Part shown: positions 28,216 through 36,702 of the stretch, piece after piece
Layout of the letters: every line of letters starts with the position of its first letter
How positions within the stretch are numbered: the first letter of the stretch is position 1
NCBI GenBank assembly: GCA_016708315.1
Contig: JADJGC010000015.1
Coordinates: 10,507 to 74,506, forward strand
Source of the DNA: a bacterium
GTDB lineage: Bacteria; Zixibacteria; MSB-5A5; CAIYYT01
Length of the DNA: 64,000 nt
Direction of reading: 5' to 3'
Notes under the pieces: model-generated
What the model saw: only the letters and a program-made list of their open reading frames with translations
The model's database searches: none
What the model was told of the DNA's origin: nothing
Translations under genes and position numbers: made by a program

Positions 28216-30615
28216 TCACTTCAGCAAGACCATCTTGCGGGTTGATTCAAACTGCTCTGAACGCATCCGGTAGAAGTAGATTCCCGATGGTAAAGGAGAA
28301 CCTTCCGGAGTTACACCGCGAAACGCCACCGTGTGGCGACCCGCTGCCAAAGTTCCATTGATCGGCGTCGCAACAGTCGCGCCGAGTATATTGATGATCT
28401 CCAGCGTTACATGGCCGGATCTCGGAATATCGAATGAAATCGAAGTCTCGGGATTAAACGGATTCGGATAATTCTGAAGCAACTCAAAACTGGTCGGAAG
28501 CGTTGTCGCCCGGTCCAATCCAACCGGTACGTCATCACCGACATGATCGACAAACTGCTGGGAGACGACGGCAAATTCGCCGTCGAGCCGGATTAAATCA
28601 CCGGCATCGACCGAAGCATTGCGGCCATTCTTTTCGTGCAGAAGTACACGCAAGTACTCGCCGTCTTGATGCATCGATACTTCAAATGCGGCGAGATTCT
28701 CCGTTGAAAGGAACTGGTAGTCCCGGTCACTCTGGACTTCAAGCACGAATAACGCAGCCGCAAATTCGGCCCGATTCGAAAGCGTGTAACTCCATTCACT
28801 ATTCGCAGACGAGAGCTTGTAGCTGATAGCGTTGCCGTTCGTCGGAGTATTGACTTTGTTGCCGCCGCCGGTAAAAATCTGAATCAGTCTGATCAGGTCA
28901 GCCAGCGTCGCCGGAGTCCCATCCTGGTTGATGTCGCTATTCTGCAAACGCGGGCCGGTCAGTGGATATCGGACCGGATCCATGAAATAGTTGGTGAAGT
29001 AAACAACGTCGCCGATTTCAAACGGCACACCGTTAAGATTGATATCACCAATCAACCCTTCGTACCGCTGAACCAGAATACCGCCATTTGCGTAGAGTGT
29101 CTGTGCGCGCGGAATCACCGCGCCGCTGACGTCATAGGCAATATTCTCGCTATTGGATAACGGATTTATCGTCGCATAAGTAAGCGTCGAATGGAAACCT
29201 GCGAATGAAAGGTCGGAAGAAATCTGGAAGGTAATTTTCGCGACTTCGCCATTTCCAATCGCCAGCGGATTAGTGGCCGGGTTCGACGCGTTCGACTTGG
29301 CGCTAAGGATAACCTTGCCGTCAGAAGTCGTAGACACATTAAACTGCGACCACGATTCGATTCTGGTCCCGGTCTTCACTGCAGATACAAGTGTCAACAA
29401 AGTCCGGTCGTATCCGATCAACACTTCATATCCCGATACCGCAACACGGTTATGCAAATTCAACGAAACCGTGACGTGTTCGCCGGAGAAAGCTTGCTCT
29501 TCACTGATTGCCAGTTCAATCGGCATGTTGGGCAGAAGTCGGAAACCAACCTGACGCGAGGCAACCCCGCCGGTAGCATCCGTGGCATTGAGTGTGAAGC
29601 TATAATCTCCGGAGTCCGCAATGTCAGAAGCCCAGACGACATAGCCCGGATTTCCTGCACTCAATGCTGCACCTGTTGGAAGACCACTGGCACTGAAGCT
29701 GACAGCCTCAAAATCCGGATCGCTGGCCGCAAACGGCACATAGAGCGTGTCGCCCGCACCGCCGACAATGTTGGATCCAACCGTTATCTCCGGAAGGCGA
29801 TTGCGGTTCACAACATTGAATTTAATCTCTAAACTGCTGTTGATATCGCCATCACTCGCAACAACCACAATCGAAACTGCCCCGCTGGTGGCCGAACCTT
29901 CGCCAACGTAAGGCACCTGCCAGGTCAATAACCCGGTGCCGTTGCCGTTATCCGCAAACTTCGCTCCCGGGCAAAGACGACCGGCATGAAGTTTGGTCGC
30001 CGCTCTTTCAGGATCAGAAGCACGGACGGTGAGATTCACCAGCTCGCCTTCGTTGACAGTGCGTGCTGCGATCGGATCAAAAACCGGCGGTTGATTAACC
30101 GTCGAGATTGTAACCTTGCCGGCTTTGAATGCCGGACGGATAATCGATGCGATTGATGTATTCAGCTCAAACGACCCTGCCGGCGGCACGAACGCTGAGT
30201 CAATCAGCGTGGTGACGTCGGCAGAAATGTCTGAGCGAACGTGGAAATGCAATTCGGCAAGCTTGCGTCTTCCGGCAAGAACCGGCGCATCGCCGATGGC
30301 GACTGCCCCAATGAGAATTGTTGCCCCGGCAACATCATGCGTACCGCCACGGAATCCCCAATTCTGTACTGCAGATCCAACAAAGCTAATCGAATCGAAA
30401 ACGAGATAATCCTTGGAGTAGTAAAGCGGGACTGCAAGTCCGGCAATGTTCTCATCATTGAACATCGTTACGCTGAGTGAGAATGAAGAGCCCGGTGAGG
30501 TGGTAACTTGGCTGATCAGAATGGAATCGAGCGCTCCAAAGTCGTCAACCTGCGCGAACAATGAAGTTGCTCCAAACGCCAGTATCAGAACCAGAGTAAC
30601 AGCGAAATGTCTCAT
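28216..30615 (-). CDS. Secreted cohesin-like, Ig-repeat and dockerin protein with T9SS sorting domain
   Basis: A 799-residue protein. ATG 30615 opens the signal peptide (MRHFAVTLVLILAFGATSLF, cleaved after AQ) and follows GAGGT; the frame stays open 342 bases further upstream but that part looks non-coding. Order of modules: cohesin-like sandwich (about 30-170), two Ig/cadherin-like repeats (about 175-365, FADNGNGTGLLTWQVP), a second cohesin-like domain (about 370-520), a dockerin pair (GDINLNGVPFEIGDVVYF, DINQDGTPATLADLIRLI), a beta domain and the T9SS domain (LQNYPNPFNPETSI, ending TRKMVLLK). It is a paralogue in design of the gene starting at 28111, 104 bases away, and probably shares its transcript. 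Confidence 0.9.
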   Translation of the reverse strand: MRHFAVTLVLILAFGATSLFAQVDDFGALDSILISQVTTSPGSSFSLSVTMFNDENIAGLAVPLYYSKDYLVFDSISFVGSAVQNWGFRGGTHDVAGATILIGAVAIGDAPVLAGRRKLAELHFHVRSDISADVTTLIDSAFVPPAGSFELNTSIASIIRPAFKAGKVTISTVNQPPVFDPIAARTVNEGELVNLTVRASDPERAATKLHAGRLCPGAKFADNGNGTGLLTWQVPYVGEGSATSGAVSIVVVASDGDINSSLEIKFNVVNRNRLPEITVGSNIVGGAGDTLYVPFAASDPDFEAVSFSASGLPTGAALSAGNPGYVVWASDIADSGDYSFTLNATDATGGVASRQVGFRLLPNMPIELAISEEQAFSGEHVTVSLNLHNRVAVSGYEVLIGYDRTLLTLVSAVKTGTRIESWSQFNVSTTSDGKVILSAKSNASNPATNPLAIGNGEVAKITFQISSDLSFAGFHSTLTYATINPLSNSENIAYDVSGAVIPRAQTLYANGGILVQRYEGLIGDINLNGVPFEIGDVVYFTNYFMDPVRYPLTGPRLQNSDINQDGTPATLADLIRLIQIFTGGGNKVNTPTNGNAISYKLSSANSEWSYTLSNRAEFAAALFVLEVQSDRDYQFLSTENLAAFEVSMHQDGEYLRVLLHEKNGRNASVDAGDLIRLDGEFAVVSQQFVDHVGDDVPVGLDRATTLPTSFELLQNYPNPFNPETSISFDIPRSGHVTLEIINILGATVATPINGTLAAGRHTVAFRGVTPEGSPLPSGIYFYRMRSEQFESTRKMVLLK

Positions 30616-31063
30616 AAGTCCGTGACCTCTGTCAGTTCTGCCAATTTGGCATAATGAGTCCTTGGGCATATTCCGATGTAAACATTGCAACGGACATGCC
30701 AAGGCAGGCCTTGACGTTTTCCATTCTTCCCGTAGGAGCATTTTCCAATCTCGATCATACGCCGTTTCGTAAACGGCTGCTAATAAGTCACTTATATTGA
30801 AGTAGCGTCGTAGAGTCATCCGTGAAGTACATTCGAGAGCTAATTCATCATGCGGCGTGGTAGCGCAGGATTGCATATTTCTCAAATTGTGTGTGCAACG
30901 TTCTGCAATCATCTCTAACGGTCCAACTAGTTCCTTAAAACAAAAATGGCCTGGCATACGAACTGTTAAGTCGCATTAGTGCCAAGCATCTCACTAATCG
31001 CCCTGTCCGTAAACCGTTAGAAAATTACTTTTTATTCCTCCTCTCGTACCATTTCGCTCTTAA
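30616..31063. other. Intergenic leader region, no gene supported
   Basis: The minus frame of the downstream gene is open to 30957 but lacks a ribosome site and its residues show no secretion or domain character. The region probably carries the promoter and leader of the gene starting at 30615. Confidence 0.5.
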
Positions 31064-31093
31064 GATATGGGGAGATTTTACTCTCCCCATATC
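31064..31093 (-). terminator. Perfect 12-bp hairpin after the T9SS gene
   Basis: GATATGGGGAGA pairs perfectly with TCTCCCCATATC around a six-base loop, 26 bases past the stop codon at 31120. No clear T-tract follows on the minus strand, so termination strength is uncertain. Confidence 0.65.
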
Positions 31094-31119
31094 CAATCAG
31101 ATAAGATAATCTGACGAAA

Positions 31120-33792
31120 TTACTTCATCAGGACCATCTTCTTGGTGTCAGTGAATGAACCGGCGGTAGCCTTGTAGAAGTAGATACCGCTAGCTGCATT
31201 CGCCGCATCCCATTCAACAACAACATTGCCAACGCCGCGGCCGTCGAAGCTCTTCACAAGCTGACCAGCTACGTTGTAAATGCTCAGGTTCCAATCAGAA
31301 GCGGTCGGCAGATCCAGACCGATCTTCGTGGTCGGGTTGAACGGATTCGGAGTGTTCTGCGACAGCTTGTATTCCGTCGGCAGGACATTCTTGTTGATGC
31401 GGGTGTTCAGCATGCTGCCGTTATAGTCGGCAACTTCCACGTTCACAAGTTCAACGTTACCGTCGATCGTGAACAGGTTGTTGCTGCCAGCTTCGAGACG
31501 GTTGGTCATGTTTTCAAGACCGGCATAAACCAGGACCTTCACAAGACCTTCGTTCTCGGCACTAAGCAGGACCATATCGGAATTGTTGGTAAGGGTGTAG
31601 GCACCGTTCGCTTTGAACGTGGCATACACGGCACCAACTTCAACCGACGCGTCGGTCGAAACCACGCCGTTAGCAAGCTTGACGTTGACCGTATTGGCAA
31701 ACGGGGCAAGCTTCGGGAACGGAAGGGCATCGCCAACAACTACGCGGAGCAAGTAAACAAGGTCGCCGACCGAAAGGACGGTACCGTCCTGGTTGGCATC
31801 GGAAGCCGCAATCTGGGCTTCGCGGTACTGCGGGTTGGAATCAAGAGCGGACAGACCATACAGGAAGTAGTTCGTGTACAATACTGCGTCTGCGATTTCA
31901 TACGCGATACCGTTCAAGTTGAGATCGCCAGGAGCGTCGATTGAGTCGGCGCAAACGATATCAACACCGCCGTTCCAGAACAGGATGAAACGAACGGGTT
32001 CGTACTTCATCGAAACGTCGCAAGCGCTGCAAGCACCGCCGTAGGCGATAGCAAAGTAGCAGCTCATGTCGGTGATGTCATAGGCCGGATCGGTAAGCGG
32101 ATCGGTATTTTCGAAATCAAATACCTGGCTCGAGATCCAAAGGGTATCACCAGCTACGTTCGAAATGCCGTTGTCGCCGCAATCAATCCACGCGAAGCGG
32201 ATCGGGACGTACTGGCATTCGTAGGTACGGTCGTTCGTTACATAGAACTTAAGGCTGACGAGTTCGGTACCATTCGCGACGGAGAAGCAGGACGGATGGT
32301 TGGCGCCGTTGTTGGCATCAGCAATCGCGACTACGCGAAGCAAACCACTCGGGCACGGTCCACCGCAGTTACCCTGCGCGCCGTAACGATAGGTGAAATA
32401 TTCCCATCCACAACCAAGCGGGCCGAGGGCGGCGCCAAGTTCGGCTGAGAAGAAGCTAAGGGCTGACGCATCGTAAGCGATTAAGAAATCAAAACCGCCC
32501 ATGGCATCGGAGCCGCCAACTTTCGAAATCGAAACGTACTCAAACTGACCCTGAATGGTGTTGTGAGTCTTTTCGATCTTAATTACGAGCGGCTGAACGT
32601 CGAGGACTTCAACCGCCAAGTTACAGGTAGCTGAACCACCGCAAGGATCCGTCACGGTAATCGTGAAGTTCTTCGTGGTAGCGCCTTCGGTAACATCGCT
32701 CAACCAGGTGAGAAGGCCGGTGCCGCTGATCGACGGGGCGTTCACAACCGGATCAAGAGCTACGACTGTCCAAACAGCTGCGTCGCAAGGATCGGCATCA
32801 ACTGAATTGAAGTCGAAGCTGTACTGATTTCCTTTTCCAACTTTCTGAGCAGCCGGGCAAGCCGTGATGGTCGGAGCGTTGTTGGTCCAGGTAATCGTGA
32901 AAGCATGGTTATCGCTGCTGGAGCAACCATTGGTAGCAGTCACGGTGACATCGGTGCTTCCGCAAGCGGCAAGAGCCGGAACGGAAAGCTGACCGGTCGA
33001 CGCATTGATCGTACCAGCGGTGGTGGTCCAGGTGATAACTCCATCCAAGCCGACTGCGGCCGTGGTGGCATCAAAATCAAACGTGTAAGCGGAGCAGTGG
33101 TTCTTGTTGACCGCTGCACCCGGATCTGCGGTGATGGTCACCGGCAGACACGGACGAATGATAACGTCGAAGCAAACGGCCGGAGCATCCGGAACGCCTT
33201 CCGACGTATTAGCCTGACCTTGGAAGGTCGGCGGGAACGAGGTACCACCAATGTCAAACGTCCAGGTACCGGCCGGAGCTACGAAGATGTTATCTACGCA
33301 GAAGCCGCCAACTGTGGCAACAAGGCTGGTTCCGTTGATTGACATGGTCCAAATCTTGGTGGAGGTTGCATGAGCCGGCAGGAAAGTGGTCGGATCATTG
33401 GCAACGCCGCCAAGAAGGATGAAGTTCGGAAGGTTGGAAACTGCAAATGCGTTACCTGGGGCATAGGTGTTGTCCCAGTAAGTGCCACCTGCTGCGGCGG
33501 AAGCATCAACAATTGCCAAAACCGGATTGACGGCCGGACGGGAGCCGAAGGCGCCTGTGTGACCGGTATTAAAGCTGAAAGCACCGGCTGTGGAGCTAAA
33601 TCCAAAACCGAGTGTAGCTGCTGCCAACGGCTGAGCGTTGGTAATGGAGTACTCAAGTAACTGGTTGTTCTCGCCAACGTACAGAACATCTGCACCGAGG
33701 TTGAGACCGACTGACATGTCGCCAGGTTGGGCGAAAAGAGCACCAGTCAGAAGAAGCATAAACGAAGTAAGAAGTAAACAAATGCGTTTCAT
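31120..33792 (-). CDS. Secreted cohesin-like/dockerin protein with T9SS sorting domain
   Basis: An 890-residue protein with AGGAGC before ATG 33792 and a signal peptide (MKRICLLLTSFMLLLTGAL, cleaved after FAQ). The N-terminal sandwich (about 25-215) is followed by two Ig-like repeats with paired cysteines (about 220-395), then a cohesin-like domain (about 400-560) with the signature GGFDFLIAYD, WEYFTYR and VVAIAD. A dockerin pair (GDLNLNGIAYEIADAVLY, SDANQDGTVLSVGDLVYLL) comes next, then a beta domain and the T9SS domain (LSQNTPNPFNPTTKI, ending TKKMVLMK). The cohesin-like domain closely resembles the lone module encoded at 51259-51936. Confidence 0.9.
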   Translation of the reverse strand: MKRICLLLTSFMLLLTGALFAQPGDMSVGLNLGADVLYVGENNQLLEYSITNAQPLAAATLGFGFSSTAGAFSFNTGHTGAFGSRPAVNPVLAIVDASAAAGGTYWDNTYAPGNAFAVSNLPNFILLGGVANDPTTFLPAHATSTKIWTMSINGTSLVATVGGFCVDNIFVAPAGTWTFDIGGTSFPPTFQGQANTSEGVPDAPAVCFDVIIRPCLPVTITADPGAAVNKNHCSAYTFDFDATTAAVGLDGVITWTTTAGTINASTGQLSVPALAACGSTDVTVTATNGCSSSDNHAFTITWTNNAPTITACPAAQKVGKGNQYSFDFNSVDADPCDAAVWTVVALDPVVNAPSISGTGLLTWLSDVTEGATTKNFTITVTDPCGGSATCNLAVEVLDVQPLVIKIEKTHNTIQGQFEYVSISKVGGSDAMGGFDFLIAYDASALSFFSAELGAALGPLGCGWEYFTYRYGAQGNCGGPCPSGLLRVVAIADANNGANHPSCFSVANGTELVSLKFYVTNDRTYECQYVPIRFAWIDCGDNGISNVAGDTLWISSQVFDFENTDPLTDPAYDITDMSCYFAIAYGGACSACDVSMKYEPVRFILFWNGGVDIVCADSIDAPGDLNLNGIAYEIADAVLYTNYFLYGLSALDSNPQYREAQIAASDANQDGTVLSVGDLVYLLRVVVGDALPFPKLAPFANTVNVKLANGVVSTDASVEVGAVYATFKANGAYTLTNNSDMVLLSAENEGLVKVLVYAGLENMTNRLEAGSNNLFTIDGNVELVNVEVADYNGSMLNTRINKNVLPTEYKLSQNTPNPFNPTTKIGLDLPTASDWNLSIYNVAGQLVKSFDGRGVGNVVVEWDAANAASGIYFYKATAGSFTDTKKMVLMK

Positions 33793-34134
33793 TTCTTGCT
33801 CCTATATTGGTTGCTGAAACGATTAGTAATTTAGGGTTAACTCTTACCCTAAACTTTGTTGCTCCCCAAGTGAGTCGCGAAAAGTGTCTTTGACAATGCA
33901 AAGCTCTTTTGCGCGGGGATGATCTTCCCAGAGACCGTACGCAATGACTGAATCTGGCAAGCTCAATGGTGGCTGAACGTTTAAGCCTCTTCTCCTAAAC
34001 TCGTTCTCACCTCCTTTCACTCTCAAAATTTCTTCAGTTTCTATTCTCATTTCATTCTCAACGAATGTTTGAATCTCGATATCCACTATTGCGCCTGATT
34101 AAGGTTCAGGTTAAATCCCTGTTAAGTACCTTCG
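33793..34134. other. Intergenic leader region, no gene supported
   Basis: An 80-codon minus frame exists (33844-34086) but has no signal, domain or ribosome site. At 34008-34018 the minus strand carries AAAGGAGGTGA, a strong Shine-Dalgarno-like core, with only very short frames after it. Confidence 0.45.
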
Positions 34135-35079
34135 CTACGGGCAGTGTGGCGCTGGACCACCGCCGAAAATGTGCGAAATCAGGAACACAGCGTCAGAAAT
34201 ACTGATTCCGCCGCTTCCATTGGCATCGCCAAGACACGCCTGAACCGGTGCCGGGCCGCCGCCAAAGATGTGTGCGATAATGAACACGGCGTCGGAAATA
34301 CTGAATCCGCCGCTATTATTGGCGTCACCGCACAGGCAGCACTCGAAGGCCATTGTGCCATCAAGCAGGAAACCGGCGGTCGTATCGAGCCAGCACGTGT
34401 TGCGCTCTGTCTCGACCGTGTCAAACCAGCTAATGCAAGAATCTCCAATAGACTGGGCACAATTCAGGAATGTCGTGTCCATATAGGTCGAACAAGCATA
34501 GGCGATCAGATCGCCATGTTGATCAGAGAATCGAGTTTGTGAGCGATTGACGACAAAGGTGACCGTTGCGCTGTCGCAAATCGAGTCGCCCAATGCGCCC
34601 TTGGTTTCGGCGAAAAGCCGTAGGAATGTTCCTGATCCGGGATTGAGCGGCGGCTTGATTGGCGCTCCTCCATTGTCGGCGGTGCCAATAATGTTTATGA
34701 GAGCCCCGACCGGGCCGTCAAGGATTCGCGCCTGAATGTACTCCCACCCTTTGATTCGGGTGCCGACGGTGTCGAACTTCGCAAAGTAAATTGCGCTGTC
34801 CGTACCCGGGAAGCGGATCGAATCAGACTTAAACTTCACTAACGATGGTTCCGAAATGTTGATCCACAACTGGAAGCCTGCAATGGAATCAGTGATGTTG
34901 GACACATTAACCGGAATCGTTATTGAGTTGTTGGATAGCGCCGTGGTAACCGATGCTACCTGGCACACCAACTCAAGAGCGTTGGGAGCGGTCTCAGCTT
35001 TTTTGCCCACCGAAACCGAAATCGCAACCGTTGTGACAACGATCAGTGCGATTGAGAAATAACGCCATTTCCTGGCCAT
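34135..35079 (-). CDS. Small secreted cohesin-like protein with cysteine-flanked dockerin pair
   Basis: A 314-residue protein. ATG 35079 is chosen over the TTG one codon upstream because AAGGAGG then sits seven bases away. It has an N-terminal membrane/signal segment (YFSIALIVVTTVAISVSV), a cohesin-like sandwich (about 35-185, ITIPVNVSNITDSIAGFQL), a cysteine-containing linker (about 190-245) and two C-terminal dockerin halves almost identical to those of the Asp-box protein at 3839-6913 (GDANNSGGFSISDAVFII; GDANGSGGISISDAVFLI), ending GGGPAPHCP. The near-identity of the dockerins implies recent duplication or gene conversion across 30 kb. No T9SS tail. Confidence 0.87.
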   Translation of the reverse strand: MARKWRYFSIALIVVTTVAISVSVGKKAETAPNALELVCQVASVTTALSNNSITIPVNVSNITDSIAGFQLWINISEPSLVKFKSDSIRFPGTDSAIYFAKFDTVGTRIKGWEYIQARILDGPVGALINIIGTADNGGAPIKPPLNPGSGTFLRLFAETKGALGDSICDSATVTFVVNRSQTRFSDQHGDLIAYACSTYMDTTFLNCAQSIGDSCISWFDTVETERNTCWLDTTAGFLLDGTMAFECCLCGDANNSGGFSISDAVFIIAHIFGGGPAPVQACLGDANGSGGISISDAVFLISHIFGGGPAPHCP

Positions 35080-35600
35080 CAAGCAACCTCCTTGCCTGTG
35101 TAAGAAACTACTAAACCGTTACATTAGTTAATCGGTAGCTGTTTGGCCTCTGTACAGTCTCCGTCGCGTTATTCGCAGTCTTTCTTGTCTTGTGTTTTCC
35201 GGTAAGAACCTACTGAAACGTTCCACATCAATAACATCGCCAAATGAGAGAACCGGGCGATACTAAGAGTAAAGTGCTAATTTGTAGTAAAGAGCCGAAT
35301 CCTACCAACTCGTGATTCGAGAAATAGTAAATCGCTGTTTTGTCCGCGATGATTCGAATTGGCTAAAATTTCTTTGAGTAAGACGGTTTAAGGTTAAGAC
35401 CTTGTGTTCACTTCAGCGGGAATATACACGTAGTACCCTGTGATGTCAACATGATTTTGGCGAATTCCGCACTTTTTTGGAACTAAAATTGATCAGCTCG
35501 AAACGGTGTTTCACATCGGAATCTTCGTTTTCAAACCAAAATTGTGGCGATTAGAGTCGATGAGGGCCACTTTCGCCTCCCTCAAGCCAGCTTAGCAGAC
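35080..35600. other. Intergenic region, no gene supported
   Basis: About 520 bases without a convincing gene on either strand. It should contain the promoter of the minus-strand gene starting at 35079. A weak pair of similar sequences (AAGAAACTACTAAACCGTTA near 35102 and AAGAACCTACTGAAACGTTC near 35204) may be a binding-site repeat. Confidence 0.4.
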
Positions 35601-35749
35601 AAAAAAAGGCCGAAGCGACAGGTGCCAAATCTGAGAGGGGGGCAGGAAACTCAAATTTGGGACTACACCCTACTTCGGCCAAATGTTCTAACCGAGAATA
35701 AACACTCCAGTTCCATCCTTTGCAAGAAAAAACGCGAGTTAATTTTGAA
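35601..35749 (-). ncRNA. Candidate small structured RNA of about 150 nt
   Basis: On the minus strand a promoter-like TTGCCC-16 bp-TATAAT precedes about 150 bases ending in a structured domain. The outer stem GGCCGAAG (35673-35680) pairs with CTTCGGCC (35608-35615); inside it CCAAATTTGAG pairs with CTCAGATTTGG (one mismatch) around a C-rich loop; the outer stem is followed by seven Ts (35601-35607). A 68-codon frame covers the region but would start at the promoter itself. It matches no RNA family I recognise. Confidence 0.42.
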
Positions 35750-35755
35750 TGCGAC

Positions 35756-35783
35756 ATTATAAGGTATCAAGCGAATCGGGCAA
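35756..35783 (-). promoter_or_regulatory. Sigma70-type promoter of the candidate small RNA
   Basis: Minus-strand TTGCCC (35778-35783), a 16-base spacer and a consensus TATAAT (35756-35761). The spacing and the T-tract terminator about 150 bases downstream fit a short transcript. Confidence 0.45.
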
Positions 35784-35832
35784 CTTCCGATATCTTATTA
35801 TAGGATAACTCTTTAACGGATAGAGAAGCCGT

Positions 35833-36702
35833 ATGCCGATAGCCGTAGTCCAGCATTCCATGCTCGACAAAATCACCATGACAATTGGAGAGTTGCCGGC
35901 TTCCCCGGCAATCGTCAGCACAATCATGGGAATGACTGCAGACCTTAACGCGTCTGTCGAAGATCTCGGTACGGTATTGGCTGCTGATCCCGCATTGACT
36001 GCCAAAGTTCTCAAGTTGTCCAATTCATCATTCTATGGACGCTCACGATCAGTCTCTTCTATAAAGGAAGCTATCCTCATATTAGGGTTCTATACCCTTC
36101 GCTCGATGGTGATCGCCTCCTCGACGCACACTATCTATCATAGGAAAGACAATGTCCCATTTAGCGAGAAGCTATGGTCACATTCGCTTGCCAGCGGAAT
36201 GGCGAGCAGACTTGTGGCGCGGCATATCCACCATCCGCGCATAGAAGAGATCTTCATTGCCGGACTGCTTCACGATATCGGCAAGATTATCCTCGGCCAG
36301 AAACTGATGGCGGTGTATGACAACATCGTAAAGGAAGTCGAAAGATCGGGCCGCGGATTCCAGACAATAGAACTCGAGAAGCTGGGCTTCGACCACACCC
36401 TCGTCGGTGCGACCGTGCTGAAGAAATGGAACTTCCCTAAAGAACTGATTGATGGTGTCCAATATCACCACGAGATGCGAAATCAATCTGATTCCGAATC
36501 TGCCAGTATCGGAGACGTAGTGGGATTTAGCAACCAACTCTCGAAACAGATCTCCGGAGGGTTTGCCGAACCGGCAGTTGATTGCCTCGCACGCCATCCA
36601 TTCGCAGAGCAATATGCGATGGACTCCGAAACCATTCAAGCCATGACCGAAGACCTAAAGAGCCGCTTTGAAGAAGAGAAACATCTATTTGAGGACAATT
36701 AA
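35833..36702 (+). CDS. HDOD-domain signalling protein
   Basis: A 289-residue cytoplasmic protein that is essentially one HDOD domain: LPASPAIVSTIMGM, then LAADPALTAKVLKLSNSSFY, AILILGFYTLRSMVIAS and the helix with FIAGLLHDIGKIIL. HDOD domains are catalytically inactive relatives of HD phosphohydrolases used in bacterial signalling; here the HD pair in LLHDIG is kept. The next gene begins at the base after its stop codon and is a longer HDOD protein, so the two are very likely translated together and work together. The ribosome site is weak (AGAGAAG). Confidence 0.88.
   Translation: MPIAVVQHSMLDKITMTIGELPASPAIVSTIMGMTADLNASVEDLGTVLAADPALTAKVLKLSNSSFYGRSRSVSSIKEAILILGFYTLRSMVIASSTHTIYHRKDNVPFSEKLWSHSLASGMASRLVARHIHHPRIEEIFIAGLLHDIGKIILGQKLMAVYDNIVKEVERSGRGFQTIELEKLGFDHTLVGATVLKKWNFPKELIDGVQYHHEMRNQSDSESASIGDVVGFSNQLSKQISGGFAEPAVDCLARHPFAEQYAMDSETIQAMTEDLKSRFEEEKHLFEDN

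Noticed and set aside
30616..30957. N-terminal extension of the gene that starts at 30615
   Set aside because: The frame is open but lacks a ribosome site, and the signal peptide begins exactly at 30615.
33844..34086. An 80-codon minus-strand frame
   Set aside because: It has no ribosome site, domain or signal and lies in the leader of the next gene.
35601..35680. TPP or other known riboswitch on the plus strand (CTGAGAGGGG)
   Set aside because: The remaining conserved parts of a TPP element are absent, and the T-tract is on the minus strand.
35551..35757. A 68-codon minus-strand frame
   Set aside because: Its start codon overlaps the consensus TATAAT, and the region is better explained as a structured RNA with a terminator.
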